A DNA stretch of 64,000 bases from Bacteroidales bacterium (GTDB taxonomy: Bacteria > Bacteroidota > Bacteroidia > Bacteroidales > P3), in NCBI GenBank assembly GCA_017618625.1, contig JAFZTV010000081.1:1-64000 (forward strand). The letters run 5' to 3'. The number at the start of each line of letters is the position of its first letter. Position 1 is the stretch's first letter. Below are positions 45,094 to 52,756 of this stretch, one piece after another. Below the pieces are notes generated by a model, which worked only from the letters and a program-made list of their open reading frames with translations, did no database searches and was not told the DNA's origin. The position numbers and the translations under genes were made by a program.

Positions 45094-45178
45094 TTGATAT
45101 GTTGATAGGTTTTATGTTGATATGTGGATAGGTTGATATGTTTTATGTGGATAGGTTTTATGTGGATAGGTGGATTTG
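45094..45178. repeat. 8-bp (with 7-bp) degenerate tandem array
   Basis: Units TTGATATG, TTGATAGG, TTTTATG, TTGATATG, TGGATAGG, TTGATATG, TTTTATG, TGGATAGG, TTTTATG, TGGATAGG, TGGATTTG run without gaps up to 35 bp before the kinase start. Confidence 0.8.
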
Positions 45179-45212
45179 TTTGTTTCAATTTTAAAATTAT
45201 ATCAAATTATAT

Positions 45213-46055
45213 ATGATAATCATTGCAGATAGCGGGAGCACGAAGACGCGGTGGGCGCTGGGCGCGGGACACGAGGACGAGAGGGTGTGGCGCTGCGTGG
45301 AGACGTCGGGGTTGAACCCCCGGATGACGTCGGACGAGGCTTTCGCGGAGGCGCTGACGGCTGTAGCGGCGGGCATAGAGGGATGGGAGCACAAGGTGGA
45401 GGAGGTGAGCGAGGTGCGGTTTTACGGCGCGGGATGCGGCTCGGCGGAGATGCAGGCGAGGGTGAGAGGGCTGCTGGCGAAGGAGTTTGCTAATGCTGCC
45501 GAGATCGAGGTGGAGGGCGACCTGCTGGGTGCATGCAGGGCGGTGAGCGAGGGGAAAGCCGGAGTGGTGGGAATACTGGGAACGGGGAGCAACGCATGTG
45601 TGTTTGACGGCGAGCGGATAGTGCGCCAGGTGCCGTCGGCGGGCTACATACTGGGCGACGAGGGGTCGGGCAACCACATCGGGCGCAGGCTTCTGAAAGA
45701 TTTCATTACGGACCGCATGCCGGCGGAGATAGCGGCGGAGCTGAAGACGTCGAAAGAGGAGGTGATGAGGCGCATATACTCGGGCGAATACCCGAACCGC
45801 TATATGGCCAGCTTCGCTCCGACGGCCTTGAAACACCGCGAGACGGAATATGTGAGGGTGCTGCTGAACGAGGTGTTCGGGGCGTTCTGGCGCGAGATGG
45901 TGAGCCCCATAGCGGAAGGGGGCGAGGTGAGGCTGGTGGGCAGCGTGGCGGCGGCGTTTGAGAGGGAGATACGGGCGGCGGCGCCTGAGGGTTTTACTAT
46001 AGGACGCGTGGTAAAGGACCCGATTGAGGGGATGGTGGATATGTTGATATGTTGA
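45213..46055 (+). CDS. BadF/BadG-type ATPase, probable N-acetylglucosamine kinase
   Basis: 280 residues of the ASKHA fold. IIADSGSTKTRWAL is the phosphate-1 loop, VVGILGTGSNACVF the second, and GYILGDEGSGNHIGRRLL matches the sugar-binding region of N-acetylglucosamine kinase-like proteins in Bacteroidetes. It should phosphorylate an amino sugar in the cytoplasm during cell-wall or glycan salvage. The last six codons and the stop (VDMLIC) are encoded by the start of an octamer array at 46036, so the native C-terminus may have been replaced. Confidence 0.83.
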   Translation: MIIIADSGSTKTRWALGAGHEDERVWRCVETSGLNPRMTSDEAFAEALTAVAAGIEGWEHKVEEVSEVRFYGAGCGSAEMQARVRGLLAKEFANAAEIEVEGDLLGACRAVSEGKAGVVGILGTGSNACVFDGERIVRQVPSAGYILGDEGSGNHIGRRLLKDFITDRMPAEIAAELKTSKEEVMRRIYSGEYPNRYMASFAPTALKHRETEYVRVLLNEVFGAFWREMVSPIAEGGEVRLVGSVAAAFEREIRAAAPEGFTIGRVVKDPIEGMVDMLIC

Positions 46056-46110
46056 TATGTTGAGAGGTTAAGAGGTTATGAGGTTAAGTTTTAAGCTGTA
46101 AGTTTTAAGT
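46036..46110. repeat. 8-bp array running into a 7-bp array
   Basis: Octamers TGGATATG, TTGATATG, TTGATATG, TTGAGAGG, TTAAGAGG, TTATGAGG (46036-46083) run straight into heptamers AAGTTTT, AAGCTGT, AAGTTTT that end just before the CapA gene start at 46113. The first three units lie in the kinase coding region. Confidence 0.8.
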
Positions 46111-46112
46111 AT

Positions 46113-47240
46113 ATGAAAAAGTTAGTTCTATTTATTTTGTTGGCGGTGGTCGGATTGGCGGCTGTGGCGCAGACGGACAGCACTTCGACGCTGAAGATTA
46201 TCTTTGCGGGGGACCTGATGGGTCACGGCGGACAGATAAAGGCGGCGATGACCGAAGAGGGCAAGTATGACTACACGCCGTGCTTCAAGTTCATCTCGGA
46301 ATATGTGCAGAGCGCGAACCTGGCGATAGCGAACTTCGAGCTGACGCTGGTGGGTCCTCCGTATAAGGGCTATCCGCAGTTCAGCTCGCCCGACCAGGTG
46401 CTGGTTGACGCGAACAACGCGGGATTCGACATCTTCACGACGGTGAACAACCACTGCATGGACGGCGGAAAGAAGGGCTTTCTCAGGACGCTGAAGGTGT
46501 TCGACTCGCTGGGTGTGCCGCATCTGGGCACCTACCGCAACGCGGAGGAGCGGGCGAAAGAGCACCCGATGATTGTGGAGCGCAACGGGTTCAGGCTGGG
46601 GTTGGTGACCTACACCTACGGCACCAACGGCCTTCCGGTGCCCGACCCGCTGGTGGTGAACTTTATAGACACCGCACAGATGAAGGCAGACCTGGCGAAG
46701 GCTAAAGAGCTGGGGGCGGAATACACGATTGCGCTGATACACTGGGGCATTGAATACCAAACCAAAGCCAACGAGGAGCAGGAGTCGCTGGCGAAGCTGC
46801 TGCTGGAAAACGGGGCGGACATAGTGATAGGCGGGCATCCGCACGTGGTGCAGAACGCGACGATGGACGCGCTGCCGGAGAACGACATCACGCCGCAGAT
46901 TGTGGTGTACTCGATGGGCAACCTGGTGTCGAACCAGAGGGACATAAACACCGACGGCGGCATAATGGTGGAGCTGACCTTGAAGAAAAGCGGTCAGCGG
47001 ACAGCGGGCAGCAGGCAGCGGATAGAGCAGGAGTGCAGGTATATGCCCTACTGGGTTTATCGGGGCGAATACGAGGGGTTGTACCAATACTACATACTGC
47101 CGTCGTATGACGCCTGCCACAACCCGGAGAAATACCAGCTGCCGGCGGCCGATCTGAAGGCGCTGACGGTATTCGACGAGAACACGCGCCTGCGGCTGAA
47201 AGGACAGCTGAAAGAGAGACAATATATCTGGCAACCCTAG
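46113..47240 (+). CDS. CapA-family metallophosphatase-like protein, secreted
   Basis: 375 residues with a signal peptide ending AVAQ. The PGA_cap/CapA core is clear: IIFAGDLMGHG, ANLAIANFELTL, NNHCMDGGKKG, ALIHWGIEYQ and IVIGGHPHVVQ, i.e. the metal-binding Asp, Asn and His set of a calcineurin-like fold. CapA proteins take part in poly-glutamate or cell-wall polymer handling, but the substrate here is unknown. Five 7-bp units (46991-47025) encode SGQRTAGSRQRI near residue 293-304, in a surface loop. Confidence 0.82.
   Translation: MKKLVLFILLAVVGLAAVAQTDSTSTLKIIFAGDLMGHGGQIKAAMTEEGKYDYTPCFKFISEYVQSANLAIANFELTLVGPPYKGYPQFSSPDQVLVDANNAGFDIFTTVNNHCMDGGKKGFLRTLKVFDSLGVPHLGTYRNAEERAKEHPMIVERNGFRLGLVTYTYGTNGLPVPDPLVVNFIDTAQMKADLAKAKELGAEYTIALIHWGIEYQTKANEEQESLAKLLLENGADIVIGGHPHVVQNATMDALPENDITPQIVVYSMGNLVSNQRDINTDGGIMVELTLKKSGQRTAGSRQRIEQECRYMPYWVYRGEYEGLYQYYILPSYDACHNPEKYQLPAADLKALTVFDENTRLRLKGQLKERQYIWQP
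46991..47025. repeat. 7-bp tandem array inside the CapA-family gene
   Basis: Five units CGGTCAG, CGGACAG, CGGGCAG, CAGGCAG, CGGATAG, exactly 7 bp each, in coding sequence and without a frameshift. Confidence 0.85.
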
Positions 47241-47380
47241 AGGTTACCTTAATAAATCACATATGTAAAAAAACAATAAAAGGAGCGTTATTACGTTAGT
47301 AATAATCTGACGGGTCGGACTTGTAGGACCAGTCGGACGAAAAAAAAGAAATCACAAAACTAAACTAAATTAATAGCAAA

Positions 47381-47953
47381 ATGGAACTTAACAACATTCT
47401 CGTAATCTCAGGAAAACCCGATTTGAGTGAAGTAATCTCGCAGACAAAGAGCGGCGCGATAGTGAAGAACCTCGTGACCGGCGTGAAATTCCCGGTGTTC
47501 CGCAACGAGCGCATCAGCTCGCTGGGCGAAATCCGCATATACACCACCGACGGTGAGGCTCCGCTGGAGGATGTGTTCGCTGCGATGTACAAAAAAGAGG
47601 ATGCGAAGCCGCTGGCTTTCGACCCCAAGAAGGCGGAGAACAAAGAGCTGTTTGACTACTTCGGCCAGGTGCTGCCGAACTACGACACCGACCGCGTACA
47701 CGCTTCGGACGTGAAGAAGGTGCTGCATTGGTATAATGTGCTGCTGCAAGCCGACAAGCTGACTCCGACCGAGGAAGGGAAAGAGCAGACAGCAGACAGC
47801 GGTCAGCAGGCAGCTGCCGAAGAGGTGAAGGCCGAGAAGCCGAAGGCAGAACCCAAGCCTAAGAAAGCCGCTGCACCCAAAGCCGCACCCAAGGCGACCG
47901 CCAAGCCGAAAGCAACCACCAAACGCACCACAACCGGAAAGAAATCGGTGTAA
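47381..47953 (+). CDS. DUF5606 protein with Lys/Ala/Pro-rich tail
   Basis: 190 residues. The first 125 form the DUF5606 region known from Bacteroidetes (ILVISGKPDLSEVISQTKSG, FPVFRNERISSLGEIRIY, VHASDVKKVLHWYNVL), role unknown. The tail from about 135 is rich in Lys, Ala and Pro, like histone-H1-type or nucleic-acid-binding tails. Between them, EQTADSGQQAAA is encoded by a 7-bp array (47787-47814). The gene stands alone, 140 nt after the CapA gene. Confidence 0.72.
   Translation: MELNNILVISGKPDLSEVISQTKSGAIVKNLVTGVKFPVFRNERISSLGEIRIYTTDGEAPLEDVFAAMYKKEDAKPLAFDPKKAENKELFDYFGQVLPNYDTDRVHASDVKKVLHWYNVLLQADKLTPTEEGKEQTADSGQQAAAEEVKAEKPKAEPKPKKAAAPKAAPKATAKPKATTKRTTTGKKSV
47787..47814. repeat. 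7-bp tandem array inside the DUF5606 gene
   Basis: Units CAGACAG, CAGACAG, CGGTCAG, CAGGCAG encode the QTADSGQQA linker between the DUF5606 domain and the basic tail. Confidence 0.8.
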
Positions 47954-47956
47954 ATG

Positions 47957-48036
47957 TGTGAGTGCTTGAATGCTTGAATGTGTGAGTGAGGAGGAGTGTG
48001 GAAATGCATGATTGCTTGAGTGCATGAGTGAGAGTT
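47957..48036. repeat. 8-bp degenerate tandem array (ten units)
   Basis: Between the DUF5606 gene stop and metG: TGTGAGTG, CTTGAATG, CTTGAATG, TGTGAGTG, AGGAGGAG, TGTGGAAA, TGCATGAT, TGCTTGAG, TGCATGAG, TGAGAGTT, all in phase. Confidence 0.8.
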
Positions 48037-48125
48037 GTTTCAGCACTAACACGGTAGTAGAATAGCACAAGCACCTATAGTTTCTACTAACACAATAAAA
48101 CATTAACGAATTAACTCAATCTGAG

Positions 48126-50180
48126 ATGACTTATACCAACCAGCAATACAAACGACACACTATCACTTCGGCGCTTCCTTACGCCAACGGGCCTGTGCAT
48201 ATAGGACATCTGGCGGGAGTTTATGTGCCGGCCGACATCTATGCGCGCTATCTGCGCTCGATGGGCGAAGAGGTGCTTTTCATAGGCGGCAGCGACGAGC
48301 ACGGAGTGCCTATCACCATCAAAGCCCGCAAGGAGGGCTGCACCCCGCAGGACATCGTGGATCGCTATCACGGCATCATAAAGAAGTCGTTTGAAGAGCT
48401 GGGCATCTCGTTCGACATATACTCGCGCACCTCGTCGAAAGAGCATCACGAGACGGCGGCGGCGTTCTTCACGAAGCTCTACAACGAAGGCAAGTTCATC
48501 GAACGCACCACTAAGCAGTACTACGACGAAGAGGCGCAGCAGTTTCTGGCCGACCGCTACATCACGGGCACCTGCCCCCATTGCGGCAACGAGCACGCCT
48601 ACGGCGACCAATGCGAAGCCTGCGGCACCTCGCTCAACGCCACCGACCTCATAAACCCCAAGAGCACGCTGAGCGGCAACCCGCCCGTGCTGAAGGAGAC
48701 GAAACACTGGTTTCTGCCGTTGGACAAAGACGAGCAGTGGCTGAGAGAGTGGATTCTGGAGCAGCACAAAGAGGACTGGAAGACCAACGTATATGGGCAA
48801 TGCAAATCGTGGATAGACGCAGGCCTACAGCCGAGAGCGGTGACGAGAGACCTCGACTGGGGCGTGAAGGTGCCGCTGGAGGAGGCCGAGGGCAAGGTGC
48901 TGTATGTCTGGTTTGACGCTCCTATCGGATATATCTCATTCACGAAACAGCTGAAAGGCGACGACTGGGAGAAATGGTGGAAAGACAAGGAGACGAAACT
49001 GGTGCACTTCATCGGCAAGGACAACATCGTGTTCCACTGCATCATCTTCCCCTCGATGCTGAAAGCCGAAGGCAGCTACATACTGCCGCAGAACGTGCCG
49101 GCCAACGAGTTCCTGAACCTCGAAGGCGACAAGATAAGCACCTCGAGAAACTGGGCGGTGTGGCTGCACGAATACCTCGAGGACTTCCCCGGCAAGCAGG
49201 ACGTGCTGCGCTACACGCTGTGCGCCAACGCGCCGGAGACGAAAGACAACGACTTCACGTGGAAAGACTTCCAGCTGAAGAACAACTCGGAGCTGGTGGC
49301 GATACTGGGCAACTTCGTGAACCGCACGCTGGTGCTGACACACAAGTTCTACGAGGGCAAGGTGCCCGCCTGCGGCGAGCTGAGCGACCTCGACAAACAG
49401 ACGGTGGCGGAGATAGCTAAATATCCCGAGCTGATAGGCCGTTCGATAGAGAACTACCGTTTCCGCGAGGCGGTGGGCGAGATGATGGACCTGGCGCGTC
49501 TGGGCAACAAATACCTCACCGAGACGGAACCGTGGAAGCTGATAAAGAGCGACCCCGCACGCACCGCGACGGTGATGAACCTCTCGCTGCAGATATGCGC
49601 CAACCTGGCGGTGCTCTGCGCACCCTTCCTGCCCTTCACCGCCGACAAGATGCACCGCATCATGAACCTGCAGGCGCTGGGTTGGAAAGACGCCGGCCGC
49701 ACCGACATACTCATGGAAGGCCACACGATAGACAAGCCGGAGCTGCTGTTTGAGCAGATTGCCGACGAAACCATACAGGCGCAGATAGACAAGCTGCAAG
49801 CCACCAAGAAACAGAACGAGCTGAACGCCTGGTCGCCGGCAGCGGTGAAGCAGGCGGTGGCCTTCGACGACTTCGGCACGGTGGATATCCGCGTGGGCAC
49901 GGTGTTGGAATGCAGCAAGGTGCCGAAAGCCGACAAGCTGCTGCAGTTCAAGATTGACGACGGTATGGGCGGCCGCACCATCGTGAGCGGCATCGCCAAA
50001 TACTACCCCAACCCCGAAGAGCTGGTGGGTAAGCAGGTGTGCTTCATAGCCAACTTCGCCCCAAGGAAGCTGAAAGGGGTCGAGAGCCAAGGGATGATAC
50101 TGAGCGCCGAAGACCGCGACGGAAGGCTGGTGCTCATAACCCCGTCGCAGCTGGTGACAAGCGGCTGCTCGGTGGGATAA
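48126..50180 (+). CDS. metG: Methionyl-tRNA synthetase
   Basis: 684 residues. Class I synthetase signatures: [13 protein letters not shown] (HIGH) and [10 protein letters not shown] (KMSKS equivalent). The CPHCG ... CEACG knuckle binds zinc. The C-terminal 110 residues ([20 protein letters not shown]) are a tRNA-binding OB-fold used for dimerisation, so this is the long dimeric form. A 7-bp array (50184-50211) follows the stop. Confidence 0.97.
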   Translation: MTYTNQQYKRHTITSALPYANGPVHIGHLAGVYVPADIYARYLRSMGEEVLFIGGSDEHGVPITIKARKEGCTPQDIVDRYHGIIKKSFEELGISFDIYSRTSSKEHHETAAAFFTKLYNEGKFIERTTKQYYDEEAQQFLADRYITGTCPHCGNEHAYGDQCEACGTSLNATDLINPKSTLSGNPPVLKETKHWFLPLDKDEQWLREWILEQHKEDWKTNVYGQCKSWIDAGLQPRAVTRDLDWGVKVPLEEAEGKVLYVWFDAPIGYISFTKQLKGDDWEKWWKDKETKLVHFIGKDNIVFHCIIFPSMLKAEGSYILPQNVPANEFLNLEGDKISTSRNWAVWLHEYLEDFPGKQDVLRYTLCANAPETKDNDFTWKDFQLKNNSELVAILGNFVNRTLVLTHKFYEGKVPACGELSDLDKQTVAEIAKYPELIGRSIENYRFREAVGEMMDLARLGNKYLTETEPWKLIKSDPARTATVMNLSLQICANLAVLCAPFLPFTADKMHRIMNLQALGWKDAGRTDILMEGHTIDKPELLFEQIADETIQAQIDKLQATKKQNELNAWSPAAVKQAVAFDDFGTVDIRVGTVLECSKVPKADKLLQFKIDDGMGGRTIVSGIAKYYPNPEELVGKQVCFIANFAPRKLKGVESQGMILSAEDRDGRLVLITPSQLVTSGCSVG

Positions 50181-50183
50181 GGA

Positions 50184-50211
50184 GAATTTTGAACTCTAAA
50201 TTTTGAAGAGA
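50184..50211. repeat. 7-bp degenerate array between metG and the MNT gene
   Basis: Units GAATTTT, GAACTCT, AAATTTT, GAAGAGA lie in phase directly upstream of the MNT gene ATG at 50213. Confidence 0.6.
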
Positions 50212-50212
50212 T

Positions 50213-50527
50213 ATGACAGACAAAACAATGCAAGAAAAAATCAAAGCCAATGTGCTTGAGGTCGATCCCGATGCGGAAGTATGGCTGTATGGATCACGTG
50301 CCAGAGGCACTGCCCGTAGCGATTCTGACTGGGATGTGCTTGTTTTGTCTTCGCGACAACACTTCACAACCGCAGACGAAAGCCGTTTTATCGACCACAT
50401 GTGCGAGTTGATTGTCGAAACCGGCGAGGTGATACAGTTGTTCGCATACAACAAAGACGATTGGCACCAGCGGCATCGGATTACCCCGTTCTATCAAAAT
50501 GTTCAACACGACGCAGTAAGGTTATGA
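50213..50527 (+). CDS. MNT-type nucleotidyltransferase (antitoxin-like)
   Basis: 104 residues of a minimal nucleotidyltransferase. The motif GSRARGTARSDSDWD holds the GS and DxD catalytic residues. Proteins of this kind are encoded with a HEPN partner; in studied pairs the MNT protein adenylylates the HEPN toxin and silences it. Its stop overlaps the HEPN gene start by 4 nt. Could instead be a housekeeping nucleotidyltransferase pair of unknown role. Confidence 0.85.
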   Translation: MTDKTMQEKIKANVLEVDPDAEVWLYGSRARGTARSDSDWDVLVLSSRQHFTTADESRFIDHMCELIVETGEVIQLFAYNKDDWHQRHRITPFYQNVQHDAVRL

Positions 50528-50928
50528 CAGCACAAAAAGACGACATGACAATGTTTGTCCGTTATCGACTGGACAAAGCTGAAGAGGCTTATTCGGCAGC
50601 CGAACTGCTCTGCGGTGCAGGACAGTGGAATGCTGCCGTCAATCGTTTGTACTATGCTTGTTTTTATGCCGCATCCGCGGTGCTTCTGCAAAGGAACATC
50701 GGAGCAAAATCCCATGCTGGTGTATTGGGTATGTTTTCTGAGCATGTGGTACGGAAAGCAGATATGACTGTTGAGGAGTTTCACGTCTACTCCAAACTGC
50801 TCAGCTGGCGGGCAAAGGGTGACTACAGCGACTTGTTCGACTTCACAAAAGAAGATCTGGATATGGTCTTGACACCAACACGTAACTTCTTAGATAAAAT
50901 CACAAACCTAATAACCATTGAACGTTAG
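50524..50928 (+). CDS. HEPN-domain protein (toxin-like)
   Basis: 134 residues from the ATG at 50524; the frame is open upstream to 50401 but that part is a shadow of the MNT gene. A four-helix HEPN domain with NRLYYACFYAASAVLL and RNIGAKSH, which fits the Rx4-6H RNase motif. With the overlapping MNT gene it forms a HEPN-MNT unit, usually a toxin-antitoxin pair. The next gene begins 2 nt after its stop. Confidence 0.82.
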   Translation: MTAQKDDMTMFVRYRLDKAEEAYSAAELLCGAGQWNAAVNRLYYACFYAASAVLLQRNIGAKSHAGVLGMFSEHVVRKADMTVEEFHVYSKLLSWRAKGDYSDLFDFTKEDLDMVLTPTRNFLDKITNLITIER

Positions 50929-50930
50929 CC

Positions 50931-52694
50931 GTGAGACCTCTTAGTACAAACGAAATAGAAATACTGACCGCTTCTGGCTGCCGCGCTGCTGATTGGGGTG
51001 GTGTGACTGTGGCAGAGGGTTTCGATGCCTCGAAGGTGTACAACTGTAGGTTTGTTGGGCGGGTTACGCTGGGGGGTTGCGAGGTTTGCGACTCGACTTT
51101 GGAGGACTGCCTTGTGGGCGACGGTTGCCGCATCAATTATGTGCGCCTTTTGAAGGGCTATACCGTCGGGAACAACTGCGAGCTCCGCAACATCGGAGAG
51201 CTGTCGGCAAAGGCAGGATATATGCCGCAGGCGGCGCCGATGAACGAGAACGGCGGAAGGAAGATAGGCCTGTTTCGCGGGATGACGGTGGGCGACGCAT
51301 ACCTGTGGGCGAAATACCGCGGAAACGAGCGGGTGATGCAGAAACTGCAAAGCCTGGCGGAGAAAGAGGCGGCGGACAAGCCGATTGGATATATCGGAGA
51401 GGGATGCAGGGTGGCGAACTGCCTGTGCATCCGCAATGTGGCGGTGGAAGCGGAGTGTGTGGTGGAGAACTGCACATCGCTGGAGGACGGGGTGATGGAC
51501 ATAGGGTGCTGTGTGGAGAACGGCGTGATAGCTCAGCGTTTCATGCTGGGCGAGAACGTGCATCTTGAAAACGGATTGCGACTGATAGACAGCGTGGTGG
51601 GCGACAACTCGACGCTTGCCTGCTGCGAGGTGGTGAGCAGCATGATATTCCCGGGACACGAGCAGCACCACAACAACTCGTTCCTGATAGCCGCAACGGT
51701 GAAAGGGCAGAGCAACGTGGCCGCCGGCGCTACGATAGGGTCGAACCACAACAGCCGCACGGCCGACGGCGAGATTGTGGCCGGAAGAGGCTTCTGGCCG
51801 GGGTTGTGCTGCAGCTTCAAACATTCGTCGAAGTTTGCATCGTACTGTCTGCTGGCGAAAGGCGACTACCCATACGAGCTGAACATAGCACTGCCGTTTG
51901 CTCTGGTGAACAACAACGTGGCGAAGAACCGGCTGGAGGTGATGCCGGCATACTGGTGGATGTACAACATGTATGCGCTGAAGCGGAACGCTGTGAAATA
52001 CAAACAGCGCGACAAGCGGGTCGGCAAACGGCAACATATTGAATTCGAGATGTTCGCCCCCGACACGGTGGAGGAGATAATAGTAGCACGCAAGCTGATA
52101 AAGATCTGGACGGAGGAAGCATACAACCCCGCCCTGATGAAGGTGCTTCCGCCCGAGGAAAGGCAGATAGAGATAGTGGCGCAGGGGATGGAGAACTCGA
52201 AACGCAAGGTGGTGCTGCTGAAAGCGGGCAAGGCATACAAGGCGTATGGAGATATGCTGATATACTATGCGATGAGGGTGTTGAGTGGTCAGCAGTTAGT
52301 AGTTAGCGGGCAGCGGTCGGAGGCTAGCTGGCAGCGGGAGAAGAAGTGGCACAACATCGGCGGGCAGCTGGTGGCGGAGTGCGACTTGAAGAAACTGTTT
52401 GACGAGATGCAAAACTTTGCTAAATGGGACGAGATACACGAGCGGATGGACGAGCTGTGGGGCGGATACGAGGAGCAGAAAAGGAAACACGCCTATCAGG
52501 TGCTGCTCGACCTGCTGCTGTGTGACGAGATAAGCGACGAGCAGTGGAAACGGCTGACGGAGCGATATGAGGAGATTTGCAAGGAGATGGAGGAGCAGGC
52601 GAAAGCAAGCAGAGCGAAAGATTTTGAGAACGAGTTCAGGAAGATGACGTTTGAATCGGAGGAGGAGTTGAGTGCGGTGGTTAGTGGTCAGTAG
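50931..52694 (+). CDS. DUF4954-type left-handed beta-helix protein
   Basis: 587 residues with a GTG start at 50931. The first 350 residues are hexapeptide-like repeats (VYNCRFVGRVTLGGCEVCDSTLED-type rungs, GATIGSNHNSRTADGEIVAG) forming a left-handed beta-helix as in acyltransferases and GlmU-like proteins. The C-terminal part is helical. Proteins of this DUF4954 kind are common in Bacteroidetes; activity is unknown. Seven heptamers (52286-52334) encode SGQQLVVSGQRSEASWQR, and two more at 52678-52691 encode the last residues VVSGQ before the stop. Confidence 0.78.
   Translation: MRPLSTNEIEILTASGCRAADWGGVTVAEGFDASKVYNCRFVGRVTLGGCEVCDSTLEDCLVGDGCRINYVRLLKGYTVGNNCELRNIGELSAKAGYMPQAAPMNENGGRKIGLFRGMTVGDAYLWAKYRGNERVMQKLQSLAEKEAADKPIGYIGEGCRVANCLCIRNVAVEAECVVENCTSLEDGVMDIGCCVENGVIAQRFMLGENVHLENGLRLIDSVVGDNSTLACCEVVSSMIFPGHEQHHNNSFLIAATVKGQSNVAAGATIGSNHNSRTADGEIVAGRGFWPGLCCSFKHSSKFASYCLLAKGDYPYELNIALPFALVNNNVAKNRLEVMPAYWWMYNMYALKRNAVKYKQRDKRVGKRQHIEFEMFAPDTVEEIIVARKLIKIWTEEAYNPALMKVLPPEERQIEIVAQGMENSKRKVVLLKAGKAYKAYGDMLIYYAMRVLSGQQLVVSGQRSEASWQREKKWHNIGGQLVAECDLKKLFDEMQNFAKWDEIHERMDELWGGYEEQKRKHAYQVLLDLLLCDEISDEQWKRLTERYEEICKEMEEQAKASRAKDFENEFRKMTFESEEELSAVVSGQ
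52286..52334. repeat. 7-bp tandem array inside the DUF4954 gene
   Basis: Seven units: TGGTCAG, CAGTTAG, TAGTTAG, CGGGCAG, CGGTCGG, AGGCTAG, CTGGCAG. The TAG words fall out of frame, so translation reads through. Confidence 0.85.
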
Positions 52695-52719
52695 TTTTAA
52701 GCTGTAAGTGTTAAGTTTA
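52678..52719. repeat. 7-bp arrays at the 3' end of the DUF4954 gene
   Basis: TGGTTAG, TGGTCAG, then TAG (the stop codon), followed by A/T-rich heptamers AAGCTGT, AAGTGTT, AAGTTTA. The AAGCTGT-containing block also occurs at about 44994-45027 and 46084-46110. Confidence 0.7.
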
Positions 52720-52756
52720 GTTGGAGGGATTAATGGTTGAACTGATGATGCATAAG

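Larger units (their letters stand above)
43125..45212. other. 2.1-kb non-coding, repeat-rich region
   Basis: No convincing gene. From left to right: the defence promoter; a stretch of repeated TAATGAC words (about 43281-43360); 11-bp arrays (43677-43902); TGACATTT repeats (about 43997-44019); a 52-bp direct repeat pair (44261, 44938) around a 45-unit hexamer array and two REP-like hairpins; a heptamer block (about 44994-45027); a promoter box (45065) and an octamer array (45094-45178). Long open frames here are by-products of the repeats. Confidence 0.7.

Noticed and set aside
43677..45178. CRISPR array
   Set aside because: Repeats are contiguous, 6-11 bp, without spacers, and no cas gene is near.
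47241..47380. Attachment site or riboswitch suggested by GTCGGAC repeats before the DUF5606 gene
   Set aside because: Only a few imperfect copies (GGTCGGAC, AGTCGGAC) and no conserved structure visible.
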